From Lachnospiraceae bacterium (GTDB lineage Bacteria; Bacillota; Clostridia; Lachnospirales; Lachnospiraceae), in assembly GCA_910574865.1 (NCBI GenBank), contig CAJTDN010000004.1:62001-126000 (forward strand): a stretch of DNA of 64,000 nucleotides, read 5' to 3'. The notes under the pieces are model-generated. The model was given only the letters and a program-made list of their open reading frames with translations. It was not told the origin of the DNA and ran no database searches. Positions 38,246 through 48,102 of this stretch are shown here, in pieces; within the stretch, counting starts at the first letter, position 1; every line of letters starts with the position of its first letter. The position numbers and the translations under genes are program-made.

Positions 38246-38325
38246 GAATATTGTCATCGGCGAGAGGCCGGCGGCAGAATTTCCCCACCGGGGAAAAGGA
38301 AAACAAAATAACACTTTATCAACTT

Positions 38326-38427
38326 TCTCTTATTCAGAGCAGTGGAGATACAAAGGATCTGTGAAACTGCGGCAACCCCTTGGAAAAGGAAGGTGCCAGC
38401 CTGAGCGAGTAATCGAACAATAAGGGG
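38326..38427 (+). promoter_or_regulatory. SAM-I (S-box) riboswitch
   Basis: Conserved S-box pieces in order: CTTATTCAGAGCAGTGGAG, GAAACTGCGGCAACC, GGTGCCAGCCTG, GCGAGTAATCGAACAATAAG. The P1 stem is CTTATT (38329-38334) with AATAAG (38419-38424). A terminator follows at 38445, so high SAM should stop transcription before metK. Confidence 0.93.
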
Positions 38428-38444
38428 ATTGTTATGAATGAATG

Positions 38445-38473
38445 GCAGTCCACTTTTTGGGGACTGCTTTTTT
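38445..38473 (+). terminator. Riboswitch-controlled terminator before metK
   Basis: Stem GCAGTCC/GGACTGC (38445-38451, 38461-38467) followed by six T residues; the expression platform of the SAM-I riboswitch. Confidence 0.9.
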
Positions 38474-38544
38474 CTTGTCATAGGAAACTTTGTTCTAAGC
38501 GGGCAAATCCTCCAAAAGAGAAAGCAAAAAGAAAGGAGAACATG

Positions 38545-39732
38545 ATGGAAAAGAGATTATTTACATCAGAATCAGTAACGGAAGGGCACCCGGACAAGAT
38601 GTGCGACCAGATTTCAGACGCGATTCTGGACGCGCTCATGGAGCAGGATCCGATGAGCCGCGTTGCGTGCGAGACTTGCACGACGACGGGTATCGTGATG
38701 GTGATGGGCGAGATTACGACCAAGGCCTACGTGGACATGCAGAAAATCGTGCGCGACACGGTGCGCGAGATTGGCTACACCAACGCGGAATATGGGTTTG
38801 ACGCGAATACCTGCGGCGTGCTCACGGTAATCGACGAGCAGTCGGCCGACATCGCCATGGGAGTGGACAAGGCGCTGGAGGCAAAGGAAAACCGCATGTC
38901 CGAGGACGAGATCGAGGCAATCGGGGCCGGCGACCAGGGCATGATGTTCGGTTATGCGTGTGACGAGACGGAAGAGTACATGCCGTACCCGATCGCGCTC
39001 GCGCACAAGCTGGCACTGCAGCTTACCAAGGTGAGGAAGGACGCGACGCTTCCCTACCTGCGCCCGGACGGCAAGTCGCAGGTGACCGTCGAATATGACG
39101 AGAACGGCGTGCCGCAAAGGCTGGATGCGGTGGTGTTGTCCACGCAGCATGACCCGGATGTTTCGCAGGAACAGATTCGCGAGGATATTAAGAAATATGT
39201 GTTTGGCCCGGTGCTTCCGGCAGAGCTGGTTGATGAAAACACGAAAGTTTTCGTGAACCCGACCGGACGCTTCGTCATCGGCGGGCCGCATGGGGACAGC
39301 GGGTTGACGGGGCGCAAGATTATCGTTGATACATATGGCGGCATGGCGCGTCACGGCGGCGGCGCGTTCTCCGGGAAGGACTGCACGAAGGTGGACCGCT
39401 CGGCTGCCTATGCGGCGCGTTACGCGGCCAAGAACATCGTGGCGGCGGGGCTGGCGAAGAAGTGTGAAATCCAGCTCTCCTACGCGATTGGCGTGGCGCA
39501 ACCGATGTCTGTCATGGTGGACACGTTCGGAACCGGCAAGGTTTCGGATGAGAAGCTGGTGGAAATCATTCGCGAGAACTTCGACCTGCGCCCGGCGGGC
39601 ATCATCCGCATGCTGGATTTGAGGAGGCCGATTTACAAGCAGACGGCCGCATATGGACATTTTGGCAGAAATGATTTGAATTTACCATGGGAAAAGCTTG
39701 ATAAGGTTGACGTATTGAAAAAATATCTGTAA
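38545..39732 (+). CDS. metK: S-adenosylmethionine synthetase
   Basis: 395 residues from ATG 38545 (ATG 38542 is adjacent; AAAGGAGAA serves both). It makes SAM from methionine and ATP. Family signatures: [20 protein letters not shown] at the start, [12 protein letters not shown], and [16 protein letters not shown] for the P-loop-like phosphate site. Frames starting upstream would run through the riboswitch terminator and are not used. Feedback control by its own product through the S-box is clear. Confidence 0.97.
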   Translation: MEKRLFTSESVTEGHPDKMCDQISDAILDALMEQDPMSRVACETCTTTGIVMVMGEITTKAYVDMQKIVRDTVREIGYTNAEYGFDANTCGVLTVIDEQSADIAMGVDKALEAKENRMSEDEIEAIGAGDQGMMFGYACDETEEYMPYPIALAHKLALQLTKVRKDATLPYLRPDGKSQVTVEYDENGVPQRLDAVVLSTQHDPDVSQEQIREDIKKYVFGPVLPAELVDENTKVFVNPTGRFVIGGPHGDSGLTGRKIIVDTYGGMARHGGGAFSGKDCTKVDRSAAYAARYAAKNIVAAGLAKKCEIQLSYAIGVAQPMSVMVDTFGTGKVSDEKLVEIIRENFDLRPAGIIRMLDLRRPIYKQTAAYGHFGRNDLNLPWEKLDKVDVLKKYL

Positions 39733-39739
39733 AATGGAG

Positions 39740-39771
39740 GGGACGGTGAAAACACCGTCCCTTGTTCAATT
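39740..39771 (+). terminator. Terminator-like hairpin after metK
   Basis: Perfect 9-bp stem GGGACGGTG/CACCGTCCC (39740-39748, 39753-39761) with a four-base loop; the T-run after it is broken (TTGTTCAATTTT). Confidence 0.7.
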
Positions 39772-39897
39772 TTACAAACGGGCATGTTTGGGCAAAATTG
39801 GGGAAGGGGAACTCGTGCCGGTCGGCAAAGCCAAGGGATGTTTGCCAGCAGGCGCACGTATTGGTTACGATTCATAGTCAGATGAAAGGAAAAACGT

Positions 39898-40953
39898 ATG
39901 AAGTTAAAGACCAAGTTGATTATCGCGTTCATGGTGGTCATGACATTTCCGACGGTACTTATGACGCTTGTGGCATTTTTTGCGGGAGAAAGGCAAATCA
40001 TAGAGATGCAGCAGTTGTTCCTGCTGATGGTGTTCGTCACTTCAGGGGTGTTGATTTATTGGATTTACCGGACGGTGTCCGTGCCTCTATCCAAGCTGCA
40101 GAAGGCCGCGCGCAATATCAAGGAGGGAAATCTGGATTTTGAGATTCGGGCGGACGCGGATGACGAGATTGGGCAGCTCTGCCAGGATTTTGACGAGATG
40201 CGCCAACGTCTGAAGGCCAACGCGGAGGAGCAGCAGGAGACGGAGCGGGAGAACAAGGAGCTGATCAGCAATATTTCCCATGACTTGAAGACGCCGATTA
40301 CCGCCATCAAGGGTTACGTGGAGGGAATCATGGACGGCGTGGCTGATACGCCGGAAAAGATGGACAGATACATCAAAACGATATATAATAAGGCGAACGA
40401 GATGGATTTGCTGATTAACGAGCTGACGCTGTACGCCAAGATTGACACGAACCGCATCCCTTATGATTTCACGACGATTTCGGCGATAGAATATTTCGGG
40501 GACTGCGCGGACGATTTGGCAATCGAGCTGGAGTCGAAGGGAACGGAGTTCGAGTACGGCAATTATATTGACGAGGATTCCAAAATCATCGTGGATCCCG
40601 AGCAAATGCGGAGGGTGATTAACAACATCGTCTCGAACTCGGTGAAATATATGGACAAGCCGCAAGGACACATTACGATGAATTTAAGGGACGTGGGAGA
40701 TTTTGTGCAAGTGGAGCTGGGTGATAACGCCAGGGGAATCGCGGCAAAGGACCTGCCATATGTTTTCGACCGGTTTTACCGGGCGGACGCGTCGCGTAAT
40801 TCTTCCAAGGGAGGAAGCGGCATCGGGCTTTCCATCGTGAAGAAAATCGTGGAAGAGCATGGCGGGAAAATTTGGGCGACAAGCGTGGAGGGGGAAGGCA
40901 CGACCATGTTTTTCGTGGTGAGAAAATATCAGGAGGTACCAGTAAATGAGTAA
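39898..40953 (+). CDS. Two-helix sensor histidine kinase with HAMP domain
   Basis: 351 residues. Two membrane helices (about 8-28 and 38-58) are separated by only about ten residues, so there is almost no extracellular sensor and it may sense within the membrane, as cell-envelope stress kinases do. HAMP about 58-110; H128 in SNISHDLKTPITAIKGY; N-box in INNIVSNSVKYM; G-box GGSGIGLSIVKKI. The gene is followed, with an 8-base overlap, by its response regulator. AAAGGAAAAACGT precedes ATG. Confidence 0.93.
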   Translation: MKLKTKLIIAFMVVMTFPTVLMTLVAFFAGERQIIEMQQLFLLMVFVTSGVLIYWIYRTVSVPLSKLQKAARNIKEGNLDFEIRADADDEIGQLCQDFDEMRQRLKANAEEQQETERENKELISNISHDLKTPITAIKGYVEGIMDGVADTPEKMDRYIKTIYNKANEMDLLINELTLYAKIDTNRIPYDFTTISAIEYFGDCADDLAIELESKGTEFEYGNYIDEDSKIIVDPEQMRRVINNIVSNSVKYMDKPQGHITMNLRDVGDFVQVELGDNARGIAAKDLPYVFDRFYRADASRNSSKGGSGIGLSIVKKIVEEHGGKIWATSVEGEGTTMFFVVRKYQEVPVNE

Positions 40954-41638
40954 ACGTATTTTTATCGTGGAAGATGAAGAGAGCATCGCGGATTTGGAAA
41001 AGGACTACCTGGAACTGAGCGGTTTCGAGGTCGAGGTGGCCAACGACGGGTCCGTGGGCTTAAACCGGGCGCTGAGTGAGGATTTCGACTTGATGATTCT
41101 CGACCTGATGCTGCCGGGGGTGGACGGCTTTGAAATCTGCCGCCAAGTGCGTGACAGCAAAAACGTGCCGATTATCATGGTGTCTGCCAAGAAGGACGAC
41201 ATTGACAAGATTCGCGGCTTGGGGCTCGGGGCGGACGACTACATGACCAAGCCTTTCAGCCCGAGCGAGCTGGTGGCGCGCGTGAAGGCGCACCTGGCCA
41301 GATATGAGCGGCTGATTGGCAGCAGCGTGGAGGAGAACGAGATTATTGAGATTCGCGGATTGAAGATTGACACCACCGCGAGGCGCGTGTGGGTCAACGG
41401 GGAGGAACGGTCGTTCACGACGAAGGAGTTCGACCTGCTCACGTTCCTGGCGGGACATCCGAACCATGTGTATACGAAGGAAGAACTGTTCCGCGAAATC
41501 TGGGACATGGAATCCATCGGGGACATTGCCACCGTGACCGTGCACATTAAGAAAATCCGTGAGAAGGTGGAATACGATACCTCGCACCCGCAGTACATCG
41601 AGACGATTTGGGGCGTGGGATACCGGTTCAAGGTGTGA
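40946..41638 (+). CDS. OmpR/VanR-type response regulator
   Basis: 230 residues. Receiver with acidic pair E9/D10, phospho-acceptor D53 (MILDLMLPGVDG) and lysine in DDYMTKPFSP. The winged helix (about 133-230) ends in TIWGVGYRFKV. The ribosome site AGGAGGTACC lies inside the kinase gene and the genes overlap by 8 bases. The gene order, kinase first, is opposite to the pair at 24604-27808. Confidence 0.94.
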   Translation: MSKRIFIVEDEESIADLEKDYLELSGFEVEVANDGSVGLNRALSEDFDLMILDLMLPGVDGFEICRQVRDSKNVPIIMVSAKKDDIDKIRGLGLGADDYMTKPFSPSELVARVKAHLARYERLIGSSVEENEIIEIRGLKIDTTARRVWVNGEERSFTTKEFDLLTFLAGHPNHVYTKEELFREIWDMESIGDIATVTVHIKKIREKVEYDTSHPQYIETIWGVGYRFKV

Positions 41639-41643
41639 TGCCG

Positions 41644-41746
41644 GGGGCAAAAAGTCATGCGGTTCATGCTTGCATGAGGACGCATGACTTTGAGCCCCGC
41701 CAAAACATGAGAATGTAGCCCGAGTAGGGCGGAATTCGAATGTTTT
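41644..41746 (+). other. Two large nested hairpins after the response regulator
   Basis: First hairpin 41644-41698: GGGGC/GCCCC outside, AAGTCATGCG/CGCATGACTT in the middle, TCATGC/GCATGA inside, two-base loop. Second hairpin 41702-41746: AAAACAT/ATGTTTT outside, GAAT/ATTC, then GCCC/GGGC. Neither has a T-run directly after. Further on, GCGGTTCGTGGGTGTCACGG (near 41777) is repeated with changes near 41830. Confidence 0.6.
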
Positions 41747-41873
41747 CAGAATCGCTTGAGCACGAAGTGCGCAGCGGTTCGTGGGTGTCACGGTGCGTGA
41801 CAATCTGGAGAGTGCGGAGTGAGCATGCGGTTCGCGGGCATCACGGCGAGCGGTTGGAAAGGATAAAGTTTTT

Positions 41874-42716
41874 ATGATTACCAGTACGTCGAATGTTAAA
41901 ATCAAAGAAATCGTGCAATTACAGAAGAAGAGCCGCCTGCGTAATGAGCGGGGGATTTTTCTCGTGGAAGGGCTGCGCATGGTGCAGGAGATTCCGATGG
42001 AACGAATCGAGAAAATGTACATGACGGAGGAGTTCTACAAGAAGAAAGGGAAGGCGTTGCTACAAGAGCAGGCAATGTCACGCAAAAGGGCCTCCCCGCA
42101 GGGGAAGGAGCCTTTGCGGGAAGAGGCGGCGCAAGGGAAGGTCTTGGAGTTGGTGACCCCGACGGTGTTTTCCTACATGTCGGACACGAAGACCCCGCAG
42201 GGGGTACTGGCTGTCGTGCGGCAGGGTGGTTTTGCAAAGGAGGCGTTGATGGACGCGAAGGACGCGCACCTGCTCGTGTTGGACAACATACAAGATCCGG
42301 GCAATTTGGGAACGATTTTCCGCACGGCGGAGGCGGCGGGCGTGACCGGAGTGTTTTTGAGCCGTGACTGTGCCGACATTTACAACCCGAAGACGGTTCG
42401 TTCCACGATGGGCGCGATTTTCCGCCAGCCGTTCGTGTACGTGGAAGATTTACCCGGGACGATTGCCAGGATGAAGGAGAAGGGCATTTGCGTGTTTGCG
42501 GCTCATTTACAAGGGGAACGTTCTTATGACCGCGAGGATTACCGAAAAAAGACGGCGTTCTTGGTCGGGAACGAGGGAAACGGCCTGCGTCGGGAGGTGG
42601 AGGAGATGGCCGACGTGCGCGTTCGCATTCCCATGGCCGGACGCGCGGAGTCATTGAACGCGGCAATCGCGGCGGGAGTCTTGATGTTCGAGGTGGCAAG
42701 GCAGCGGCGGGAGTAA
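41874..42716 (+). CDS. SpoU/TrmH-family RNA 2'-O-methyltransferase
   Basis: 280 residues. The N-terminal substrate-binding domain begins MITSTSNVKIKEIVQLQKKS. The C-terminal SPOUT knot has LVLDNIQDPGNLGTIFRTA, FLVGNEGNGLRREV and IPMAGRAESLNAAIAAGVL, the three SpoU motifs. It probably methylates rRNA (RlmB-like group), but the exact site is unknown. A charged insertion of about 25 residues (KRASPQGKEPLREEAAQ, near residues 68-90) interrupts the N-terminal domain. GGAAAGGATAAAG precedes ATG. Confidence 0.88.
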   Translation: MITSTSNVKIKEIVQLQKKSRLRNERGIFLVEGLRMVQEIPMERIEKMYMTEEFYKKKGKALLQEQAMSRKRASPQGKEPLREEAAQGKVLELVTPTVFSYMSDTKTPQGVLAVVRQGGFAKEALMDAKDAHLLVLDNIQDPGNLGTIFRTAEAAGVTGVFLSRDCADIYNPKTVRSTMGAIFRQPFVYVEDLPGTIARMKEKGICVFAAHLQGERSYDREDYRKKTAFLVGNEGNGLRREVEEMADVRVRIPMAGRAESLNAAIAAGVLMFEVARQRRE

Positions 42717-42909
42717 CAGTTTAGCCGGGTTGGTGTGTTCATTCGTGCCGACCGTGCGAAAACGTGATGGAGGAAAGGCGTGCGGCCCATCGCAGAGTGA
42801 TTTTAATGGCCATATGCCGTACGGTTCACCTTTGGCCGAACTGTTGCCGGCGTGTTGTCTTTTTGTACACCGACGCTGACATTAAATATTAAAAGGAAGG
42901 ATGAGAAAC

Positions 42910-43905
42910 ATGAATTTGAAAGGAAGGAATTTTTTAACCCTGCGTGATTTTACGACGGAGGAAATTTTGTATTTGCTGGATTTGTCCGAGGAGGTGAAGA
43001 ATAAAAAGAAGAAGGGCATTCCGGTGGACAATTATAGGGGAAAGAACGTCGTGCTTTTGTTTGAGAAGGACAGCACCAGGACGCGCTGCGCGTTCGAGGT
43101 GGCGGCGCATGACATGGGAATGGGTGCGACATACCTTGGGCCGACCGGCTCCCAGATGGGCAAGAAGGAGAGCATCGAGGACACGGCGCGGGTGCTTGGC
43201 AGGATGTATGACGGAATCGAGTATCGCGGCTTTGGTCAGGACATCGTGGAGGAAATTGCGAAATATGCAGGCGTGCCGGTATGGAACGGCCTGACGAACG
43301 AGTATCATCCGACGCAGATGCTGGCGGACATGCTGACGATTCGGGAGAGCCTTGGCAGGTTGGAGGGCGTGAAGCTGGTGTATCTCGGGGACGCCCGTTA
43401 CAATATGGGAAATTCCTTGATGGTGGCGTGTTCCAAACTGGGAATGCATTTCGTGGCGTGTACGACGGCGAAATATTTCCCGAACGAAGAATTGGTGGCG
43501 GCTTGTAAGGAGTATGCGGCCGAAAGCGGCGGCAGCGTCACGCTGACCGAGGATGTCAAAGAGGGAAGCAGGGATGCCGACGTGGTCTGCACGGACGTAT
43601 GGGTGTCGATGGGTGAGCCGGACGAGGTATGGGAAGAGCGTATTCGTGAATTGACCCCGTACAAGGTGACGAAGGACGTGATGGCGAATGCCAAAAAGGA
43701 TGCCATCTTCTTACATTGCCTGCCATCGTTCCATGACCTCAAGACCCGGATTGGCGGCGAGATGGGCGGGCGTTTTGGCATCACGGAGATGGAAGTGACG
43801 GACGAAGTGTTCGAGTCGGAGCAGTCCAAGGTGTTTGACGAGGCGGAAAACCGCATGCACACGATAAAGGCGGTCATGATGGCGACGCTTGGCGTGGAGG
43901 CGTAA
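42910..43905 (+). CDS. argF: Ornithine carbamoyltransferase
   Basis: 331 residues from ATG 42910; AGGAAGG is correctly spaced for it, while ATG 42901 has none. It makes citrulline from ornithine and carbamoyl phosphate (arginine synthesis or the deiminase pathway). Carbamoyl-phosphate motif [12 protein letters not shown], the HPTQ motif in [10 protein letters not shown], ornithine loop [11 protein letters not shown], and HCLPSFHD with the catalytic cysteine. No other arg or arc genes are nearby, so its direction in metabolism is open. Confidence 0.94.
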   Translation: MNLKGRNFLTLRDFTTEEILYLLDLSEEVKNKKKKGIPVDNYRGKNVVLLFEKDSTRTRCAFEVAAHDMGMGATYLGPTGSQMGKKESIEDTARVLGRMYDGIEYRGFGQDIVEEIAKYAGVPVWNGLTNEYHPTQMLADMLTIRESLGRLEGVKLVYLGDARYNMGNSLMVACSKLGMHFVACTTAKYFPNEELVAACKEYAAESGGSVTLTEDVKEGSRDADVVCTDVWVSMGEPDEVWEERIRELTPYKVTKDVMANAKKDAIFLHCLPSFHDLKTRIGGEMGGRFGITEMEVTDEVFESEQSKVFDEAENRMHTIKAVMMATLGVEA

Positions 43906-44002
43906 ATGGTATTGGCCGTCGCCGCGCGGCCGGGCGCGGTGAAGTAAATGGCATCGTCCGGCCATCGCCGTGCGAGGCCGGGGCATGAAGGAGTAGGAAA
44001 TT

Positions 44003-45082
44003 TTGAAAGCGGAAATCTTAAATGTGCTGCGCGAGAGCGGGGACTATGTGTCCGGGCAGCAGTTGTGTGACTTGTTTGGCGTGTCCCGCACCGCGGTGTG
44101 GAAAGTCATAAACCAGTTAAAAGAAGAAGGATACCAGGTGGACGCGGTGCGTAACCGGGGGTATCGCATCATGGACAGCCCCGATGTCTGCACGAAGGAG
44201 GAACTGGATAGTTTGATGTACCGTAAGACCGTCTGGGCCGGGCAGAATGTCCGCTATTTTCAGGAGACGGATTCCACGAACATTCAGGCAAAACAAGCGG
44301 GAGAACAGGGCGGGCCGCACGGTACGCTCGTGGTGGCGGAAACGCAGACGGCCGGGCGCGGCCGGCGCGGGCGAGGGTGGATGTCGCCCCCGGGTGGAAG
44401 CATTTACATGTCCTTGCTGCTGCGGCCGACGTTTGAGCCGGACAAGGCGGCGATGCTGACGTTGATTATGGCGTATAGCGTCGCGCGGGCGTTGCAACAC
44501 TGCCTTGCCGCGGATGAGGAGACGTCTCGCGTAGGCCCGGAGGCGTGGATTTCCACGTCATCCATGGGGGATGGGACAACGGAAGCCGTTTCGCGCAAGG
44601 AACAAAAAATTCAAATAAAGTGGCCAAACGACATCGTGTTAAACGGTAAAAAAATCGTTGGCATACTCACGGAAATGAGTACGCAGGTTGACTACATCAG
44701 CCACGTGGTCATCGGGGTGGGAATCAACGTCAACATGGAAAGCGTCCCCGGGGAAATAAGGGAGGCGGCAACCTCGCTGCGGATTGAGGCGGGGCGGCGC
44801 TTTCGGCGGGCGCCGCTTATCGTGGAAGCGATGTGTCAGTTTGAAAAAAATTATGAACGGTTCGTCCGTCAAGGGGACTTGTCCTTCTTGCGGGAAGAAT
44901 ATGACGAGTTGCTTGCCAACAAGGGGAAAGACGTGATGGTTCATGACGCGAGGGGAGCATATCGGGCGCATGCCCTGGGAATCAATGACAATGGCGAGCT
45001 GCTGGTGCGCCGCGAGGACGGCCGCGAGGAGGCAGTTTACGCGGGGGAAGTGTCGGTGCGCGGCCTTTACGGGTACGTTTAA
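44003..45082 (+). CDS. birA: Bifunctional biotin ligase / biotin operon repressor
   Basis: 359 residues from TTG 44003 (GGAGTAGGAA upstream). An N-terminal winged helix (SGQQLCDLFGVSRTAVWKVI) shows it can bind DNA. The ligase domain has QTAGRGRRGRGW (biotinyl-AMP loop), KWPNDIVLNGKKIVGILTE, and a C-terminal SH3-like domain ending GEVSVRGLYGYV. It attaches biotin to carboxylase subunits and senses biotin for control. Between the RGRGW loop and KWPND there is an extra segment of about 30 residues (near EETSRVGPEAWISTSSMG). The upstream gap (43906-44002) contains an imperfect duplication of GC-rich sequence. Confidence 0.92.
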   Translation: MKAEILNVLRESGDYVSGQQLCDLFGVSRTAVWKVINQLKEEGYQVDAVRNRGYRIMDSPDVCTKEELDSLMYRKTVWAGQNVRYFQETDSTNIQAKQAGEQGGPHGTLVVAETQTAGRGRRGRGWMSPPGGSIYMSLLLRPTFEPDKAAMLTLIMAYSVARALQHCLAADEETSRVGPEAWISTSSMGDGTTEAVSRKEQKIQIKWPNDIVLNGKKIVGILTEMSTQVDYISHVVIGVGINVNMESVPGEIREAATSLRIEAGRRFRRAPLIVEAMCQFEKNYERFVRQGDLSFLREEYDELLANKGKDVMVHDARGAYRAHALGINDNGELLVRREDGREEAVYAGEVSVRGLYGYV

Positions 45083-45158
45083 AGTGACGTCCGGGATGCC
45101 ATGGAAAGTGGCGGTCGCAAGGATGGGCGGCGGAAATGTTTTGTGAGGAAATAAGGAT

Positions 45159-45506
45159 ATGGAAATCAATGACATGGAAGAAATCGTGCTGTGCGCGGCC
45201 AGCGCCTACGAGCAGAAATTTTATTTAAATCCCGAGTTTAAGGACCTTCCGGAGGAGGTTCGCCAGGAATTACAAATCATGTGCGTCCTTTACACGGAGG
45301 AAATTGGAGGTATTTTGCTCGTGGCCTTTGACGAGGACGGATATCTGCAATTGAAAGTGGAACACAAGGAAAATGATTTCGCTTATGACGAGATTGGCGG
45401 CGCGCTGAAAATCAAGCAATTACAACAGACGAAGCGGGAACTGTTTGAATCATTGGAACTATATTATAAAATTGTATTCATGGGGGAGGAAATGCCATGC
45501 TCTTGA
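45159..45506 (+). CDS. DUF6145-like conserved Clostridial protein
   Basis: 115 residues, soluble, acidic, without signal or membrane segment. [19 protein letters not shown] and [16 protein letters not shown] are the distinctive segments. They match what I recall of the DUF6145 family, which is common in Lachnospiraceae; this is from memory and moderately certain. No function known. Its 3' end overlaps coaX by ten bases, so the two are translated together and form part of a birA-coaX-dusB cluster. Confidence 0.65.
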   Translation: MEINDMEEIVLCAASAYEQKFYLNPEFKDLPEEVRQELQIMCVLYTEEIGGILLVAFDEDGYLQLKVEHKENDFAYDEIGGALKIKQLQQTKRELFESLELYYKIVFMGEEMPCS

Positions 45507-46273
45507 CGATTGACGTGGGAAATACGAACGTGACAATGGGCGTGTTCGAGGGCGACGTGCTGCGGGGGACGTTCCGCATGACGACCAAGCAGCCGAGGAC
45601 GTCCGACGAATATGGATTTCAGATTTGCGGGATTTTGGAGCATCGGGGAATTAAGGCGGAGGGTATCCATGCCGTCATCGTGGCTTCCGTCGTGCCCGAC
45701 ATCATGCATTCCCTATCGAGCGGCATCATCAAATATTTGAACGTCCGTCCGCTGGTTGTGTCCGCGGGCGTGAAGACGGGGATCCGCATCGTGACCGAGA
45801 ACCCGAAGGAAATCGGGCCGGACCGTATCGTGGACGCGGTGGCCGGGTATGAGCTGGCGAAGGGCGCGGCCATCGTTGTGGATTTCGGGACGGCGACCAC
45901 GTACGACTTGATTGGGCCGAACGGAACCTTCGAGGCGGGAGTGACCGCGCCCGGCATCGAGACGGCGGGGCGTTCCCTTTGGGGCGGGGCGGCGATGCTG
46001 CCGGCAATCGAAATCCGCAAGCCGTCCTCGATTTTGGCCAAGGAAACCATTTCCAGCATGCAGGCGGGACTGGTTTACGGAGCCATCGGGCAGACGGAGT
46101 ATATTGTCCGCAGGATGAAGGAGGAGTCCGGTCACGAAAATGCCAAGGTGGTCGCGACGGGCGGCCTGGGGCGGATTATCGCGGAGGAAACGGACGTCAT
46201 AGACGTGTACGATCCGGATTTGACATTGACCGGCCTGCGGCTGATTTACGAGAAAAATAGGAAACGGGTTTGA
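45497..46273 (+). CDS. coaX: Type III pantothenate kinase
   Basis: 258 residues. It catalyses the first step of coenzyme A synthesis. ASKHA fold: [19 protein letters not shown] for phosphate, [14 protein letters not shown] for pantothenate and ribose, [16 protein letters not shown] for Mg/ATP, and ATGGLGRII. Start overlaps the previous gene by ten bases; the ribosome site GGGGGAGGA lies inside it. Next to birA, so CoA and biotin, the cofactors of acyl-carboxylation, are made from one cluster. Confidence 0.95.
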   Translation: MLLTIDVGNTNVTMGVFEGDVLRGTFRMTTKQPRTSDEYGFQICGILEHRGIKAEGIHAVIVASVVPDIMHSLSSGIIKYLNVRPLVVSAGVKTGIRIVTENPKEIGPDRIVDAVAGYELAKGAAIVVDFGTATTYDLIGPNGTFEAGVTAPGIETAGRSLWGGAAMLPAIEIRKPSSILAKETISSMQAGLVYGAIGQTEYIVRRMKEESGHENAKVVATGGLGRIIAEETDVIDVYDPDLTLTGLRLIYEKNRKRV

Positions 46274-46353
46274 CGCGGGAGAGTGGAAAAGCATGGACGG
46301 CCCGTGGAAAAGCCGGAACGTGAAAATGAAACAAGAAGCAGGTATGATTTTTT

Positions 46354-47328
46354 ATGAAAAAGTTAACAATAGGAAACGTGATTCTTGACAACTCATATAT
46401 ACTGGGACCCATGGCAGGCGTGACCGACCTGCCATTTCGCTTGCTCTGCCGGGAACAAGGGGCAGGGCTTTTGTGCATGGAAATGGTCAGTGCCAAGGCC
46501 ATTTATTATCATAACAAGAATACCGAGGCGTTGTTGGCCATCCATCCAAAGGAGCCGCCGGTTTCCCTTCAGCTGTTCGGTTCCGACCCGAAAATCGTCA
46601 GCGAGATGGCGAAACGAATCGAGGAACGGCCGTTTTCCATCTTGGACATCAACATGGGCTGCCCGGTGCCGAAGGTCGTGAAAAACGGCGAGGGTTCCGC
46701 GCTGATGAAAAACCCGGGGTTGGTGTACGAGTTGGTAAACGCGACGGTAAAGGCGATAAAGAAGCCGGTCACCGTGAAAATTCGCAAGGGTTTCGACGAC
46801 ATGCACGTCAATGCCATGGAAATCGCCCGCATTGCCGAAGAGGCCGGGGCCTCGGCCGTGGCGGTGCATGGGCGCACGCGGGAGCAATATTACTCCGGCC
46901 GGGCGGATTGGGATATTATTCGGCAAGTGAAGGAGGCGGTGCGCATACCGGTCATCGGAAACGGTGACGTCACGTCGGGGGAGACGGCCGCCGCCATGAT
47001 GAGACAGACCGGTTGCGACGGGGTGATGATTGCCCGGGGCGCGCAGGGCAATCCGTGGATTTTTTCGGAGCTGACCACGTACGAGGAAACGGGGATGCAT
47101 CCGCCCCGGCCATCGGTGGCGGAAGTGCAGGAGATGATTTTGCGGCATGCAAGGCTGCAGGTGGACCACAAGGGCGAACTTGCCGGCATCCGGGAAATGC
47201 GCAAACACATGGCGTGGTATACCAAGGGAATCCGCGGGGCGGCGAAGTTCCGCGGGGAGACGAACGTGGTGTCCACGTATGCGGAGTTGGAAAAAATGGT
47301 CGCGAAACTGGCGGAACTGGGCGATTAG
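46354..47328 (+). CDS. dusB: tRNA-dihydrouridine synthase
   Basis: 324 residues. A flavin enzyme that reduces specific uridines in tRNA. The TIM barrel begins GPMAGVTDLPFRLLCREQGA. The signature INMGCPVPKVVKNGEGSALM contains the catalytic cysteine, and VKIRKGFDD, AVHGRTREQYYSG and IGNGDVTSG bind FMN. The C-terminal helical domain (about 245-324) recognises tRNA. Placement directly before greA and lysS is common in Clostridia. Confidence 0.94.
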   Translation: MKKLTIGNVILDNSYILGPMAGVTDLPFRLLCREQGAGLLCMEMVSAKAIYYHNKNTEALLAIHPKEPPVSLQLFGSDPKIVSEMAKRIEERPFSILDINMGCPVPKVVKNGEGSALMKNPGLVYELVNATVKAIKKPVTVKIRKGFDDMHVNAMEIARIAEEAGASAVAVHGRTREQYYSGRADWDIIRQVKEAVRIPVIGNGDVTSGETAAAMMRQTGCDGVMIARGAQGNPWIFSELTTYEETGMHPPRPSVAEVQEMILRHARLQVDHKGELAGIREMRKHMAWYTKGIRGAAKFRGETNVVSTYAELEKMVAKLAELGD

Positions 47329-47359
47329 GGGGAATGGCGGCGAGACAAAGATAAATTGC

Positions 47360-47388
47360 TTGACATCATTCGGCCGATTGGGTATAAT
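47360..47388 (+). promoter_or_regulatory. Consensus sigma-A promoter of greA
   Basis: TTGACA (47360-47365), 17-base spacer, TATAAT (47383-47388): a perfect match in both boxes and spacing, consistent with strong constitutive expression of greA-lysS. Confidence 0.9.
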
Positions 47389-47523
47389 ATTGAAATTGTG
47401 AAATATAAATGGTGTTGGGGACAAAAGGTATTTTGGCCTCGGCATCATTTCGACGGATGAGATGGCGACTACGGGGTGGAAGGTTTAAATATTTATTATA
47501 GGTAAAGAAAGGAATTGGTGATC

Positions 47524-48009
47524 ATGGCAGAGTCAAAGAAAAAACTACTGACTTATGCGGGGCTCAAGGCCTTGGAGGACGAGCTGGAGGAACTGAAAGT
47601 CGTAAAACGTAAGGAAGTTGCTACTAAGATTAAAGAGGCCAGGGAGCAGGGAGACTTGTCGGAGAATGCCGAGTACGACGCGGCCAAGGACGAGCAGCGC
47701 GATATCGAGGCGCGAATCGAGGAATTGGAAGGAATTCTGAAGAACGCGGAAGTGGTGGTAGAGGACGAAGTTGATTTCGACAAGATTAACGTCGGATGCG
47801 CCATCAAAGTGTTCGACGTCACTTTTGACGAGGAAATGGAGTTTAAAATCGTCGGTTCCACCGAGGCGAACAGCCTGGAAGGGAAGATTTCCAACGAGTC
47901 GCCGGTAGGGCAGGCGTTGATGGGCAAAAAGGTCGGCGACGTGGTGGATGTCGAGACGCAGGCCGGGGTGATACAGTACAAGGTGCTGGAGATTAGCCGG
48001 TCGATGTAA
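47524..48009 (+). CDS. greA: Transcription elongation factor GreA
   Basis: 161 residues from ATG 47524 (GAAAGGAATT upstream). It rescues backtracked RNA polymerase by stimulating transcript cleavage. The N-terminal coiled coil has LTYAGLKALEDELEEL and the acidic tip SENAEYDAAKDEQ, whose D/E pair reaches into the polymerase active site. The C-terminal FKBP-like domain has ISNESPVGQALMGKKVGD. Length is typical. Confidence 0.96.
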   Translation: MAESKKKLLTYAGLKALEDELEELKVVKRKEVATKIKEAREQGDLSENAEYDAAKDEQRDIEARIEELEGILKNAEVVVEDEVDFDKINVGCAIKVFDVTFDEEMEFKIVGSTEANSLEGKISNESPVGQALMGKKVGDVVDVETQAGVIQYKVLEISRSM

Positions 48010-48102
48010 GGACGGGAAGGATTTGCGGGGCCGTGGGAAAGAGGCGGTATCGCGGGAACGCGGTGATATCGCGGTAGGACATGGCAGGAGGAAGGAGAAA
48101 AA

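Noticed and set aside
38434-38544. N-terminal extension of MetK
   Set aside because: It would start inside the riboswitch expression platform and read through the terminator hairpin; the family start and ribosome site are at 38545.
38614-39660. Long open frame on the minus strand across metK
   Set aside because: Antisense to an unmistakable metK; composition of a reversed coding strand, no family motif.
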